The notes under the pieces: model-generated
The model's input: the letters and a program-made list of their open reading frames with translations, nothing else
What the model was told of the DNA's origin: nothing
The model's database searches: none
NCBI GenBank assembly: GCA_003265435.1
Contig: NOXC01000002.1
Location: forward strand, 345,712-409,711
DNA length: 64,000 bases
Direction of reading: 5' to 3'
From: Cellvibrionaceae bacterium AOL6
GTDB lineage: Bacteria; Pseudomonadota; Gammaproteobacteria; Pseudomonadales; Cellvibrionaceae
Program-made: the position numbers and the translations under genes
In this document: positions 10,537 through 18,860 of the stretch, piece after piece
Layout: every line of letters starts with the position of its first letter
Position numbering within the stretch: the stretch's first letter is position 1

Positions 10537-11413
10537 GAAAAGCCCCTACGATGCCAGCGCGCTGGCCGAGTTCGGCCGGCACAATGCAAGCCTCGATATG
10601 CTCGCCATACGCGGGCACATCGAGATAGCCGTTCATCTGCCTGACAAAGGCCTCGCGCAATAATGGGAAGAGCTGCGGCTGTTGAGCAACACCGCCACCA
10701 AGCACAATACGCTCGGGTGAAACCACCGTGCACAGCGTTACCAACGCTTGGGCGACATAGTCGGCCTGCATTTGCCATGCGGGATGCGTCGCCGGGAGGG
10801 ATTCGGCGGCAACGCCCCAGCGAGCCGCCAGAGCCGGGCCGCTGCACAGCCCTTCAAAACAGCGGTTCGCATGATAGGGGCAGATGCCGGCAAAGGTATC
10901 TTCAGGATGCTTGGCCAGCATCATATGTCCGACCTCTGGGTGCATGGCCCCGCGGAGGATTCGACCATTAACAAGTATCCCAGCGCCAATTCCGGTGCCG
11001 ATTGTCAGATACAGCGCATGCCGGCAGTGCTGTGCCGCACCGAGTCGACTTTCTGCAATCAAGGCGGCGGCCACATCGGTGTCGATGTTGATAGGACCGT
11101 CGAACACCGAACGTAAAGCCCCGTACACATCCGTGTTGCGCCAACCCGGCTTGGGAGTCGAGGTAATCGAGCCAAAGTTCCTGGCATCAGGATCCAGCGA
11201 CAACGGGCCGAAACTGCCAACACCAATTGCATGGAGATCGGAGCAGTGTGGAGTGAAAAAGGCGGTGATGTCGGCCAGGTTCTCCATCGGGGAACGCGTA
11301 GTAAAGCGTGTCACATCGAGCGTTTCGGGGCGCTCCCCCACGGCACAGAGTATTTTGGTCCCACCCAATTCAACCGCACCGTAGAGCCCCAGTTTAGAAA
11401 CACCACCTGACAT
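10514..11413 (-). CDS. ROK family sugar kinase, fructokinase-like
   Basis: 299 residues with no signal peptide, so cytoplasmic. The N-terminal ATP-binding phosphate loop GAVELGGTKILCAVG, the GVGSFGPL segment, the YLTIGTGIGAGILVNGRIL adenosine region and GHMMLAKHP followed by CPYHANRCFEGLCSGPAL are all present. The H...C...H...C cluster is the structural zinc site of ROK kinases, and this variant is typical of fructokinases (Mak-like), which phosphorylate fructose, and in some members mannose or glucose, at C6 with ATP. The ATG is preceded by GAGGGTGAT, a good ribosome-binding site. It is transcribed alone. In this carbohydrate-rich setting it probably funnels a released hexose into glycolysis; the exact sugar is inferred. 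Confidence 0.85.
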   Translation of the reverse strand: MSGGVSKLGLYGAVELGGTKILCAVGERPETLDVTRFTTRSPMENLADITAFFTPHCSDLHAIGVGSFGPLSLDPDARNFGSITSTPKPGWRNTDVYGALRSVFDGPINIDTDVAAALIAESRLGAAQHCRHALYLTIGTGIGAGILVNGRILRGAMHPEVGHMMLAKHPEDTFAGICPYHANRCFEGLCSGPALAARWGVAAESLPATHPAWQMQADYVAQALVTLCTVVSPERIVLGGGVAQQPQLFPLLREAFVRQMNGYLDVPAYGEHIEACIVPAELGQRAGIVGAFLMAQQGT

Positions 11414-11545
11414 ATCACCCTCTTCGATCCGTCATTATTTTTTTGCCAAAATACCGCATACTAGCAACGGAAGGTAGCCGCGCCCCACAATCCACATTCG
11501 TACCGGTTGGCGGCTGACAGATCTCGAACCCACAAGGATGCACCT

Positions 11546-11782
11546 ATGCGAGTACGAATTGGCGTTTCTCTTCTGCTGACAACAGGTTTATTAGCGGCAT
11601 GCCAAGGGCCCGAGCCGACAAAAATCGCCAATCCAGCGGCGGTCTATTGTGAAGAACAGGGCGGACAGTTCGTTTTACAGAATGGGCGCTGCGTGCTCTC
11701 GGATGGGAAAGAGGTCGATGCGTGGACGTGGTATCGCGAAGAACGCTGCCGCCAGGAACCCGAGCTCTGCGCAGTAAAGTAG
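11546..11782 (+). CDS. Small DUF333-type lipoprotein
   Basis: 78 residues from ATG 11546. The signal sequence ends LLAAC, a clear lipobox, so an inner- or outer-membrane lipoprotein is expected. The mature part NPAAVYCEEQGGQFVLQNGRCVLSDGKEVDAWTWYR matches the short DUF333 family (often labelled putative hemolysin), with its conserved cysteines. The function of the family is not known. I chose ATG 11546 over the upstream TTG 11507 because the hydrophobic signal begins directly after it. Confidence 0.75.
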   Translation: MRVRIGVSLLLTTGLLAACQGPEPTKIANPAAVYCEEQGGQFVLQNGRCVLSDGKEVDAWTWYREERCRQEPELCAVK

Positions 11783-11826
11783 CTCTGACCAGCCTCAGTA
11801 TGCTGGCCCGAGCAATAGGTGAGGAA

Positions 11827-12300
11827 TTAGTCGATTTCTGCAATCTGCGCCATTGCTGCTTGCAGTGCATCGCGATCCATGGCTTCGAAATCTAACGCTA
11901 ACGCGGCATGGGTGCGGCGCTCGATCGTGTCCATGACCGCAAAAAACGCGGCGCGTAACTCAGACTCGTCCCCTTCCAGCTTGGAGGGATCCGTCAAACC
12001 CCAATGCACCTTAACGGTGTCACCGAACCAGACGGGACAACTCTCACTCGCCGCACTATCGCAGACCGTGATCACGACATCGGGCTGTTCGGATTCAAAA
12101 TCGTCCCAACTCTGACTGCGCAGGCCCTCTGTCGAAATCTCGCGTTCGGCCAAAAACTTTAAGGATAACGGGTGCACCTCCCCCACGGGCTGACTGCCCG
12201 CGCTGAACGCCTGAATTCGGTCGCCGGCGAGATGACGTGTTATGGCTTCGCTGAGGATACTTCGGCAGCGATTATGAGTGCAGATAAACAGAAATTTCAT
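11827..12300 (-). CDS. arsC: Arsenate reductase, low-molecular-weight phosphatase fold
   Basis: 157 residues. MKFLFICTHNRCRSILSEAI carries the CX5R phosphate/arsenate-binding loop (CTHNRCRS) at the N-terminus, as in the thioredoxin-linked arsC/Wzb fold. Further cysteines (VCDSAASESCPVWFG) correspond to the resolving pair of thioredoxin-type ArsC. It would reduce arsenate to arsenite in the cytoplasm. No arsR, arsB or acr3 gene lies beside it in the window, so arsenite export would need genes elsewhere. A protein tyrosine phosphatase role is the main alternative, though the extra cysteines favour ArsC. Confidence 0.85.
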   Translation of the reverse strand: MKFLFICTHNRCRSILSEAITRHLAGDRIQAFSAGSQPVGEVHPLSLKFLAEREISTEGLRSQSWDDFESEQPDVVITVCDSAASESCPVWFGDTVKVHWGLTDPSKLEGDESELRAAFFAVMDTIERRTHAALALDFEAMDRDALQAAMAQIAEID

Positions 12301-12384
12301 ACTTCCCCCTAGGTCGAGAACAGATCCGAGGGGCGAGTATATATGATTTTCCGTATATGTTCGCTACAAAGCGATGACAGTCTG

Positions 12385-12672
12385 TTATTCCTGATCAGAC
12401 GATTCGCGTCGCTTTTGCGCAACCGAGAGCGCACGGCCCCAGCATAGCGAGGCGCTGGCAATGCAGGCAATCATCACGGTGCGAATCGATACAGAGAGTT
12501 CACCGACCTCACACTGGAAGATGCCGCCCTCTCGCGCCAGGTTTCCCGCGCCGCAGCCGTAATAGGGACCTGCAATGGAGGCCATCAAATAGATCATTAA
12601 GCCCCCAAGCAGGAGCTGAAGTGGGCTGCGCCAAGGAGGAAGACGCAGTTGAAACATGACCAAACGTAACAT
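12385..12672 (-). CDS. Small membrane protein of unknown function
   Basis: 95 residues with two hydrophobic stretches (about 22-38 and 62-80) separated by a loop carrying two cysteines (GCGAGNLAREGGIFQC). The two-helix pattern suggests an inner-membrane protein. I do not recognise a family. It lies 84 bases upstream of arsC on the same strand, so co-transcription is possible. The start could also be the internal Met at 12657; neither has a strong ribosome-binding site. Confidence 0.5.
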   Translation of the reverse strand: MLRLVMFQLRLPPWRSPLQLLLGGLMIYLMASIAGPYYGCGAGNLAREGGIFQCEVGELSVSIRTVMIACIASASLCWGRALSVAQKRRESSDQE

Positions 12673-12830
12673 GGAATTCTCAAAGGTTTTCGGCCAAAAC
12701 GCTGTCCCAAACCGGCCTAGTTGACACGCACATCTCCCATCATGGCGCCTTTATAGTTTTATAGACCAGATCGCCTGAAGCACAAGCCCGCAGGGCCAGA
12801 GCTGCAAACAGCATCACAGTATTCAATAAA

Positions 12831-12880
12831 TCCATTGGGGTCAGGCCCCGGCGCATACGTCGGGGTCTGACCCCAATGGA
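12831..12880. repeat. REP-like palindromic element, copy 1
   Basis: A 50-base near-perfect inverted repeat: TCCATTGGGGTCAG at the left is mirrored by CTGACCCCAATGGA at the right, with a GCGCATACG-type centre. Each arm is itself a GGGGTC/GACCCC palindrome. A very similar element lies at 59651-59702. It starts just beyond the stop codon of the DUF2798 gene, the usual intergenic place for such elements. Confidence 0.8.
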
Positions 12881-12884
12881 TACG

Positions 12885-13106
12885 TTAGCGTATGACGCGG
12901 GCGGTGAGGTGGTGGACGACGGGGGAGACGAGGATGATAGTGGGGAATGCAACGGCGAAGGCGAAAGCCCAGGCGCGCAACCAAATACTGATCAGGTTCG
13001 GAACAAGGCCGACATTAAAAAGGGTGATCACGAAGGACATGATGCAGGACATCAGCAGTGACATAAAAAACGAGAACACAAAACGCTGATACTTCGCATC
13101 AATCAC
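12885..13106 (-). CDS. DUF2798-type two-helix membrane protein
   Basis: 73 residues, MIDAKYQRFVFSFFMSLLMS..., with two transmembrane helices (about 9-31 and 41-63) and the basic end HHLTARVIR. Length and pattern fit the DUF2798 family of small inner-membrane proteins of unknown function, which often lie beside TetR regulators. Its start overlaps the TetR gene stop by 4 bases, so the two are translationally coupled. Confidence 0.75.
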   Translation of the reverse strand: MIDAKYQRFVFSFFMSLLMSCIMSFVITLFNVGLVPNLISIWLRAWAFAFAVAFPTIILVSPVVHHLTARVIR

Positions 13107-13750
13107 GAGGGGCTCCTCTCTTCGCTCTCGGAGGCGGTATTTAAGACATCGGAATACCAGAATTCGCGCTTCAGGCCGATGAGTCGATAAAGGGCTTCAG
13201 GCAGATCCTCGCGCACCTGGTTCGGGGACTCATGCACTTTCGCGTAGATCGTGGCGCCCTGTACATACTGGTGAAGGAAGCGCGCGGCATTGGTATGGTC
13301 TACGCCCTCTTCCAGGTACCCTTCAGCATCGAGTGCTCGAATCAACGCGATGTGGTAACGCACTGCCGCTTCGGACACGGATTTGAGCGCTTCCTTCACC
13401 TTGTTTTCACTGCACAGCGAACCCGCACTCAAAAAAGCGCTGCCCGGACAGTTCTGATCGTCTTCACCAAACTTTTTGCGCAGTAGAAACCCGATGAAAC
13501 CCTCAAGCTGCTCCAGCGCGGGCTTCATTGGCGACACGATGGTGTCCAACTCCTGACGAATGCTGTCGACGTAGTACGCGTGTGCTTTACAGAACAAATC
13601 GCCTTTGCTTTCGAAGTGGTGGTAGAAGCTCCCCTTCGTCACGCCGGCCTGCTTACAGATATCGTTCACGCCGACACTGTTGTAGTTGCTCTGCCAAATC
13701 AAATCCAGCGCGACCTCCACCAGGCGCTGCCGCGTTTGCACTGCTGTCAT
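13103..13750 (-). CDS. TetR/AcrR family repressor, likely regulator of the RND pump
   Basis: 215 residues. The N-terminal helix-turn-helix is clear: TRQRLVEVALDLIWQSNYNSVGVNDICKQ then AGVTKGSFYHHFESKGDLF, the canonical TetR recognition helix. The C-terminal ligand domain is divergent, as usual. The gene is divergent from the RND efflux pair starting at 14137. The intervening DNA holds two identical 15-base CATACCGACCGGTTT boxes, probable operators for this protein. It is coupled to the downstream DUF2798 gene. Repression of both directions, relieved by a toxic ligand, is inferred. Confidence 0.85.
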   Translation of the reverse strand: MTAVQTRQRLVEVALDLIWQSNYNSVGVNDICKQAGVTKGSFYHHFESKGDLFCKAHAYYVDSIRQELDTIVSPMKPALEQLEGFIGFLLRKKFGEDDQNCPGSAFLSAGSLCSENKVKEALKSVSEAAVRYHIALIRALDAEGYLEEGVDHTNAARFLHQYVQGATIYAKVHESPNQVREDLPEALYRLIGLKREFWYSDVLNTASESEERSPS

Positions 13751-13788
13751 AGTTCAGGAATCTCCAACACAAAGGTCGCTCAAGCACA

Positions 13789-13803
13789 CATACCGACCGG
13801 TTT
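13789..13803 (+). promoter_or_regulatory. Putative TetR operator, copy 1
   Basis: CATACCGACCGGTTT contains the imperfect palindrome ACCGACCGGT (four bases mirrored on each side of AC). It lies 39 bases upstream of the TetR start, where binding would repress the regulator's own gene. Confidence 0.6.
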
Positions 13804-13999
13804 ATTTACTCTAACGTCACCAAAGACCGCCATCTGGATTAAACGGTACTCCGCAACCACACCGGTTACAAGCGCGTGAAGCCCGCCTATTACTATCAAA
13901 TACGCCCAAAATTGCTTTTACAACAAGGGTTGGGGCCGTGATCGACCACTCATACTGCCATTTTGTACACAAAATCTTAACGCATGCAATATTGACGAG

Positions 14000-14014
14000 C
14001 ATACCGACCGGTTT
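14000..14014 (+). promoter_or_regulatory. Putative TetR operator, copy 2
   Basis: An identical 15-base copy, extended to ATACCGACCGGTTTGTAT with mirrored ATAC/GTAT ends. It lies about 120 bases before the adaptor gene start, a plausible position for blocking the efflux promoter. Confidence 0.6.
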
Positions 14015-14136
14015 GTATTATAGAAAAACAGATTGGGCGTTGCCAGCCCAGGAAGGTTTCATGTTCCGGCGCCACGCGCTTGACCAGGGCCTCCTACGGA
14101 TCTGCCAACGCCAACCACGAACAGCAGGAACTGATC

Positions 14137-15300
14137 ATGGCCATGACTTTTACACCGACTCCCCTCCGCTTCGCCATATCGTTGCTGATCGCAACGTGCT
14201 TTGGTCTGGGCATTTTCTTCATGTCCCAGTCCAGTACCGCCCGCAATCAGACCGCCGCCGCGCCACCGCCGCCTTCCGTTGAAGTCGCCACGGTAGAACC
14301 TCAAGAGATTCGCACCTGGATGGACTTCAGCGGCCGCCTTGCGCCAATTGCCTCGGTTGAAATCAAACCGCAGGTGGGTGGGCGCATCGACAAAGTCTTC
14401 TTTACCGACGGCGCCGTTGTCGAAGCGGGGCAAGCGCTATTTTTGATTGACCCCCGCCCCCACGAAGCCGCGTTAAACCGCGCTCGCGCGCAGTTGAAAG
14501 CCGCACAAGCCAGTGCGGAACAAACACAAAGTGAATTCACACGCTCTGAGAGCCTGCTGTCGTCCAAGCTGATTTCGCAAAGCCTCTATGACGAACGTAA
14601 AGCGGCGTCATTGCGTGCCGAAGCGGCGGTGACCGAAGCGCTGGCTGCGGTGCAACAAGCGGAACTGAATGTGGAATACGCTCGGATTACCGCTCCTGTG
14701 GCGGGTCGTTTGAGTCGCGCAGAAATTACGGAAGGCAACGTGGTTGAAGCCGGTGTAAACGCGCCTGTGCTGACCCGCATCGTCACCAATGAACAATTCT
14801 ATGTTGAGTTCAATGTGGACGAGCAGACCTACCTTCAGTTCATTCGCGCCACCGAAGTCCCTCAGGACATGCCCGTCCGCGTTGCCCTCGGCAATGAAGA
14901 TGCCGTTGAGTATGACGGCAAAATCTACGCGTTTGACAACCGGCTGGACTCGCGCACCGGCACCATCCGCGCCCGCGCCATTATCGACAATGACGATGGG
15001 GTGCTGACCGCAGGTATGTACGCCCGCGTCAGCCTCGGCTCACCGCAAAAGCAAGCGTCTTTGCTGGTGCCTGAGCGCGCCATCGGCACCAACCAGGATA
15101 AAAAATACGTACTGGTGGTCGATGAGAACAATGTCGCCAATTACCGCCCGGTGACGCTCGGTGGAAAGTGGCAAGCCCAGCGCATCGTCGTATCCGGGTT
15201 GCAAAGTGGAGAGAAAGTGATCGTCAACGGTCTGTCTCACGTTCGCCCTGGTGCGACGGTATCGCCCAGTGAAGCCAAGACCCTCGCGGCCGCACACTGA
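14137..15300 (+). CDS. RND efflux periplasmic adaptor (MFP) subunit
   Basis: 387 residues from ATG 14137, preceded by AGGA. An N-terminal hydrophobic segment (about 10-30) would anchor or export the protein. The mature part shows the adaptor order: PQVGGRIDKVFFTDGAVVEAGQALFLIDPRP lipoyl half, an alpha-helical hairpin rich in Ala and Gln (AQLKAAQASAEQTQSEF...), the second lipoyl half NVEYARITAPVAGRLSRAEITEGNVV, and beta-barrel and membrane-proximal domains (LLVPERAIGTNQDKKYVLVVD). It links the inner-membrane pump to an outer-membrane channel. The RND permease starts 54 bases downstream. No TolC-like channel gene is next to it. Confidence 0.92.
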   Translation: MAMTFTPTPLRFAISLLIATCFGLGIFFMSQSSTARNQTAAAPPPPSVEVATVEPQEIRTWMDFSGRLAPIASVEIKPQVGGRIDKVFFTDGAVVEAGQALFLIDPRPHEAALNRARAQLKAAQASAEQTQSEFTRSESLLSSKLISQSLYDERKAASLRAEAAVTEALAAVQQAELNVEYARITAPVAGRLSRAEITEGNVVEAGVNAPVLTRIVTNEQFYVEFNVDEQTYLQFIRATEVPQDMPVRVALGNEDAVEYDGKIYAFDNRLDSRTGTIRARAIIDNDDGVLTAGMYARVSLGSPQKQASLLVPERAIGTNQDKKYVLVVDENNVANYRPVTLGGKWQAQRIVVSGLQSGEKVIVNGLSHVRPGATVSPSEAKTLAAAH

Positions 15301-15354
15301 TGTGCCCTCAGCATTAAGCCACGCTCGCCCATGCCAAGCAGGTAAAAACGGATT

Positions 15355-18300
15355 ATGAATATCTCCAAGTTTTTCGTAGATCGCCCCATTTTCGCTGGGG
15401 TGATCTCTCTACTCATCTTTATTTCCGGGCTGCTTGCGATGTTCAAGCTGCCCATTACCGAATATCCGGACGTCTCCCCCCCGTCCGTGGTGGTGCGTGC
15501 GGCCTACCCCGGCGCCAACCCGCGCGTGATTGCCGAAACCGTCGCGACGCCGCTCGAAGAACAACTGAGCGGTATCGAAAACATGCTGTATATGTACTCC
15601 CAGGCCACCGCTGACGGACAACTGCAGCTGACCGTGACCTTTGCCATCGGCACGGATCCCGATCTCGCGCAACAGCTCGTGCAGAATCGGGTCAGCCAGG
15701 CCCAGCCGCGCCTGCCCGAAGTCACGCGGCAGCTCGGTGTCACGGTGGTAAAAAGCTCACCCGACCTGACCATGGTAGTGCACCTCACCTCGCCCAACGA
15801 AGACTACGATGCGCTGTACCTCAGTAACTACGCATTAATGAATGTCAAAGACGAAATCGCCAAAATCAAAGGCATTGGCCAAGTGAATGTGTTCGGTCTC
15901 GGCGACTACGCCATGCGCGTATGGCTCGACCCGGAAAAAATCGCCGAACGCGGCTTGAACGCCCGTGAAATTGTCAGCGCTATTCAGGAGCAGAATATCC
16001 AAGTGGCCGCGGGCGTCATCGGCGGCGCACCGATCACCGATGCGGTTGAGGTGCAGCTACCCGTCAACGCCAAAGGCCGACTGGAATCGCCGGAAGAATT
16101 TGCCAACATTATTATTCGCTCCGACGACGACGGGCGCATTACTCGCTTGAAAGATGTGGCGCGGGTCGAATTGTCCTCAGCGGACTACAGCCTGAATTCG
16201 ATGCTGAATAACACCTCTGCGGTCGCCATTGGTCTTTTTCAGGCCCCCGGCGCGAACGCCATCGATATTTCCAATGATACGCGGGCTCTGATGGCCGAGC
16301 TTAAAGAGCGTTTCCCTGAGGGCATCGACTACGACATCGTTTATGACCCAACGGTGTTTGTTAAAGGCTCAATTAAAGCGGTTGTCAAAACACTGTTGGA
16401 AGCGCTCGCGCTCGTCGTAATTGTGGTCGTTGTGTTTCTGCAAACCTGGCGCGCATCCATTATTCCTCTACTTGCCGTGCCCGTGTCGATCATTGGTACG
16501 TTTGGTGTGATGTACGCGTTTGGCTTTTCGATCAACACGCTGTCGCTGTTCGGTCTCGTGCTGTCAATTGGTATCGTCGTGGACGATGCGATCGTCGTCG
16601 TCGAGAACGTCGAGCGTAATATTGAAGAAGGCTTGAGCCCGCTGGCGGCCACCTATAAAGCCATGCAGGAAGTCAGCGGCCCGATCATTGCCATCTCGCT
16701 CACGCTGGTCGCGGTGTTTGTGCCCATTGCGTTTGTCAGCGGTTTGACCGGGCAGTTCTACAAGCAGTTCGCTTTAACCATTGCGATTTCTACGGTGATT
16801 TCGGCAGTGAACTCGCTGACTTTAAGCCCCGCGTTATCCGCCCTGTTGTTGCGTGATCACAAAGCACCGAAAGACGGTTTGACCCGCGTGATGGATAAAC
16901 TCTTCGGGCGCTTTTTCCGCGGCTTCAATCGCACCTTCCAGCGGGGTTCCGGTCGCTATGCGACCAGTGTCGGCAAACTGCTCGGCCGCAAAGGCCTGAC
17001 GATTGCGGTCTATGCGGTGCTGCTCGGCGTGACCGGCTGGGGCTTGCTGTCACTGCCCACCGGCTTTGTGCCCGCACAGGACAAACAATATCTGATCGGC
17101 TTCGCCCAGCTTCCCGATGGCGCCACGCTGTCGCGCACCGAATCCGTGATCAAGGAGATGGGCGCAATCGCGCTGGATGAACCCGGTGTGGCCGATGTGG
17201 TGCAATTTCCCGGGCTGTCGGTAAATGGCTTTACCCGCAGCACCAGTGCCGGCATCGTGTTTATTCCGCTCGATGATTTTAAAGCACGTGGCAGTTCAGA
17301 TCTGTCTGCAGCCGCGATTGCACAGCGCCTGCAAATGAAATTCGCCGGTATCGAAGAAGCCTTTATCGCCATTTTTCCACCGCCACCAGTGCGCGGCCTC
17401 GGTACCACGGGCGGCTTTAAATTAATGATCGAAGACCGTGCCGACCTCGGCTACGAAGCCATGGCCGATGTCGTGCAGCAAGTGCAAATGCAGGCCTGGC
17501 AGCGACCCGAACTGACCAGCGTGTATTCGAACTACAAAATTAATGTGCCTCAGCTCTTTGCCGATCTCGATCGCACCAAAGCCAAGCAACTCGGGCTGAA
17601 CATTAATGAAGTTTTCGATACGTTGCAGATCTACCTAGGTTCGCTTTACGTCAATGACTTCAACCAGTTCGGTCGCACCTATCAGGTCATCGCTCAGGCC
17701 GACGCGCCCTACCGCGCGAGTCCAGACGACGCGCTGAATTTGAAAGTACGCAACCGCAACGGCGAAATGGTGCCGCTCGGTGCCGTGCTGAGTATGGATG
17801 AAAGTTACGGCCCGGAAAGTGCCGCACATTACAACGGCTACCTCGCGGCAGACCTTAATGGTAATGCGGCTCCCGGCTATTCCAGCGGCGCGGCACAGGA
17901 TGCGATCAGTGAAATCCTCGACGCGACACTGCCCCCGGGCATGGCCTTCGAGTGGACCGATCTCACCTATCAGCAAGTGTTAAGTGGCAACACCGCCGTG
18001 TACATCTTCCCGCTGTGTCTGTTGCTGGTGTTCTTAGTGCTCGCGGCACAGTACGAGAGCCTCGCCCTGCCGCTGGCCGTGATCGCGATTGTGCCGCTGT
18101 CCGTGCTTGCGGCCGTTACCGGCGTAGCGCTTACCGGTGGCGATAAAAATATCTTTACCCAGATCAGCCTCTTTGTGTTGGCCGGGCTCGCGAGCAAGAA
18201 CGCCATTCTGATTGTGGAGTTTGCCCGCGACCTCGAAAAACAAGGCATGCCGACCTATCAGGCTGCGATCAACGCTTCGCGGCTGCGCTTGCGCCCGATT

Positions 18301-18555
18301 CTAATGACCTCATTTGCGTTCATCATGGGTGTGGTGCCGCTGGTACTGTCGAGCGGAGCCGGTGCGGAAATGCGCAACGTCATGGGCATTGCGGTCTTCT
18401 CCGGCATGCTGGGTGTGACCGTGTTCGGCCTGTTTTTCACCCCGGTATTTTATGTGCTCGTGCGCAAACTGGAGGCCAAAGACAAATACCTGTTACCCGG
18501 CGCGCAACTGGGTACCAGCAACGTAACGCAAAGTCCTTCTCTCGAAGGCAAGTAA
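15355..18555 (+). CDS. RND multidrug efflux permease, HAE1 (AcrB/MexF-like) family
   Basis: 1066 residues, full length for HAE1 pumps. MNISKFFVDRPIFAGVISLLIF is the typical start, followed by the porter domain motifs, the periplasmic loops and twelve transmembrane helices in two halves. Helix 4 carries GIVVDDAIVVVENVERN, with the proton-relay Asp pair, and the second half has LVFLVLAAQYESLALPLAVI and GLASKNAILIVEFARD. The protein is a proton-driven inner-membrane exporter of hydrophobic compounds working with the preceding adaptor. The pair is probably controlled by the divergent TetR. Sequence style is closest to the MexF/BepE-type branch, but the substrate range cannot be read from sequence. 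Confidence 0.94.
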   Translation: MNISKFFVDRPIFAGVISLLIFISGLLAMFKLPITEYPDVSPPSVVVRAAYPGANPRVIAETVATPLEEQLSGIENMLYMYSQATADGQLQLTVTFAIGTDPDLAQQLVQNRVSQAQPRLPEVTRQLGVTVVKSSPDLTMVVHLTSPNEDYDALYLSNYALMNVKDEIAKIKGIGQVNVFGLGDYAMRVWLDPEKIAERGLNAREIVSAIQEQNIQVAAGVIGGAPITDAVEVQLPVNAKGRLESPEEFANIIIRSDDDGRITRLKDVARVELSSADYSLNSMLNNTSAVAIGLFQAPGANAIDISNDTRALMAELKERFPEGIDYDIVYDPTVFVKGSIKAVVKTLLEALALVVIVVVVFLQTWRASIIPLLAVPVSIIGTFGVMYAFGFSINTLSLFGLVLSIGIVVDDAIVVVENVERNIEEGLSPLAATYKAMQEVSGPIIAISLTLVAVFVPIAFVSGLTGQFYKQFALTIAISTVISAVNSLTLSPALSALLLRDHKAPKDGLTRVMDKLFGRFFRGFNRTFQRGSGRYATSVGKLLGRKGLTIAVYAVLLGVTGWGLLSLPTGFVPAQDKQYLIGFAQLPDGATLSRTESVIKEMGAIALDEPGVADVVQFPGLSVNGFTRSTSAGIVFIPLDDFKARGSSDLSAAAIAQRLQMKFAGIEEAFIAIFPPPPVRGLGTTGGFKLMIEDRADLGYEAMADVVQQVQMQAWQRPELTSVYSNYKINVPQLFADLDRTKAKQLGLNINEVFDTLQIYLGSLYVNDFNQFGRTYQVIAQADAPYRASPDDALNLKVRNRNGEMVPLGAVLSMDESYGPESAAHYNGYLAADLNGNAAPGYSSGAAQDAISEILDATLPPGMAFEWTDLTYQQVLSGNTAVYIFPLCLLLVFLVLAAQYESLALPLAVIAIVPLSVLAAVTGVALTGGDKNIFTQISLFVLAGLASKNAILIVEFARDLEKQGMPTYQAAINASRLRLRPILMTSFAFIMGVVPLVLSSGAGAEMRNVMGIAVFSGMLGVTVFGLFFTPVFYVLVRKLEAKDKYLLPGAQLGTSNVTQSPSLEGK

Positions 18556-18860
18556 TCTGCAACCCCATGTTCCCTTGGGATACGGAGACCTGTGATCCGT
18601 CATCTGGGGCGTCAGGCTGGAGAGGACGGGGGTCTGGTTCGAGACTTCGGTCCCTACCAGACCTCGATCCGCTCCCTCCTGGCGTCAGGTCGTAAACTGT
18701 GAGGCGACCGCTCAGGTGACACACAGTCTCTCGTAACCACCACTCCAGTCAGGTCCTCCCTGGCTGGAGTTTTTTTTGCCTGTTCGCTGACGACGCGCGA
18801 ATTTCGTCGACGTGCCCCCCTCAAAGCAAAAATTTAAAAAGCACCTATACTTGCTTAAGT
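18556..18860. ncRNA. Candidate structured RNA or 3' UTR downstream of the RND pump
   Basis: No credible protein is encoded here. The stretch 18601-18720 is rich in nested stems: GGTCTGG (18631-18637) pairs with CCAGACC (18657-18663) and encloses a GAC-TTCG-GTC tetraloop hairpin (18643-18652). GGTCG pairs with CGACC further on, and GGCGTCAGG occurs twice (18609, 18681). It ends in a strong terminator (18742-18777). It may be a 3'-UTR-derived small RNA or just a stable mRNA end. Confidence 0.35.
18742..18777 (+). terminator. Rho-independent terminator after the RND operon
   Basis: ACTCCAG pairs with CTGGAGT, extended by CAGG/CCTG with single-base bulges, followed by eight T. It closes the adaptor-permease operon. 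Confidence 0.85.

Larger units (their letters stand above)
13751..14136. other. TetR/RND divergent control region
   Basis: A 386-base region without a credible gene. It contains two copies of CATACCGACCGGTTT, one close to the TetR start and one about 120 bases before the periplasmic adaptor start, consistent with a shared operator region. Confidence 0.65.

Noticed and set aside
12740..12952. A 70-codon minus-strand frame over the REP element
   Set aside because: Half of it reads through the palindrome and the DUF2798 3' end; no ribosome-binding site.
18601..18680. Possible tRNA suggested by GGTTCGAGAC
   Set aside because: No acceptor stem, anticodon arm or CCA spacing; the region folds differently.
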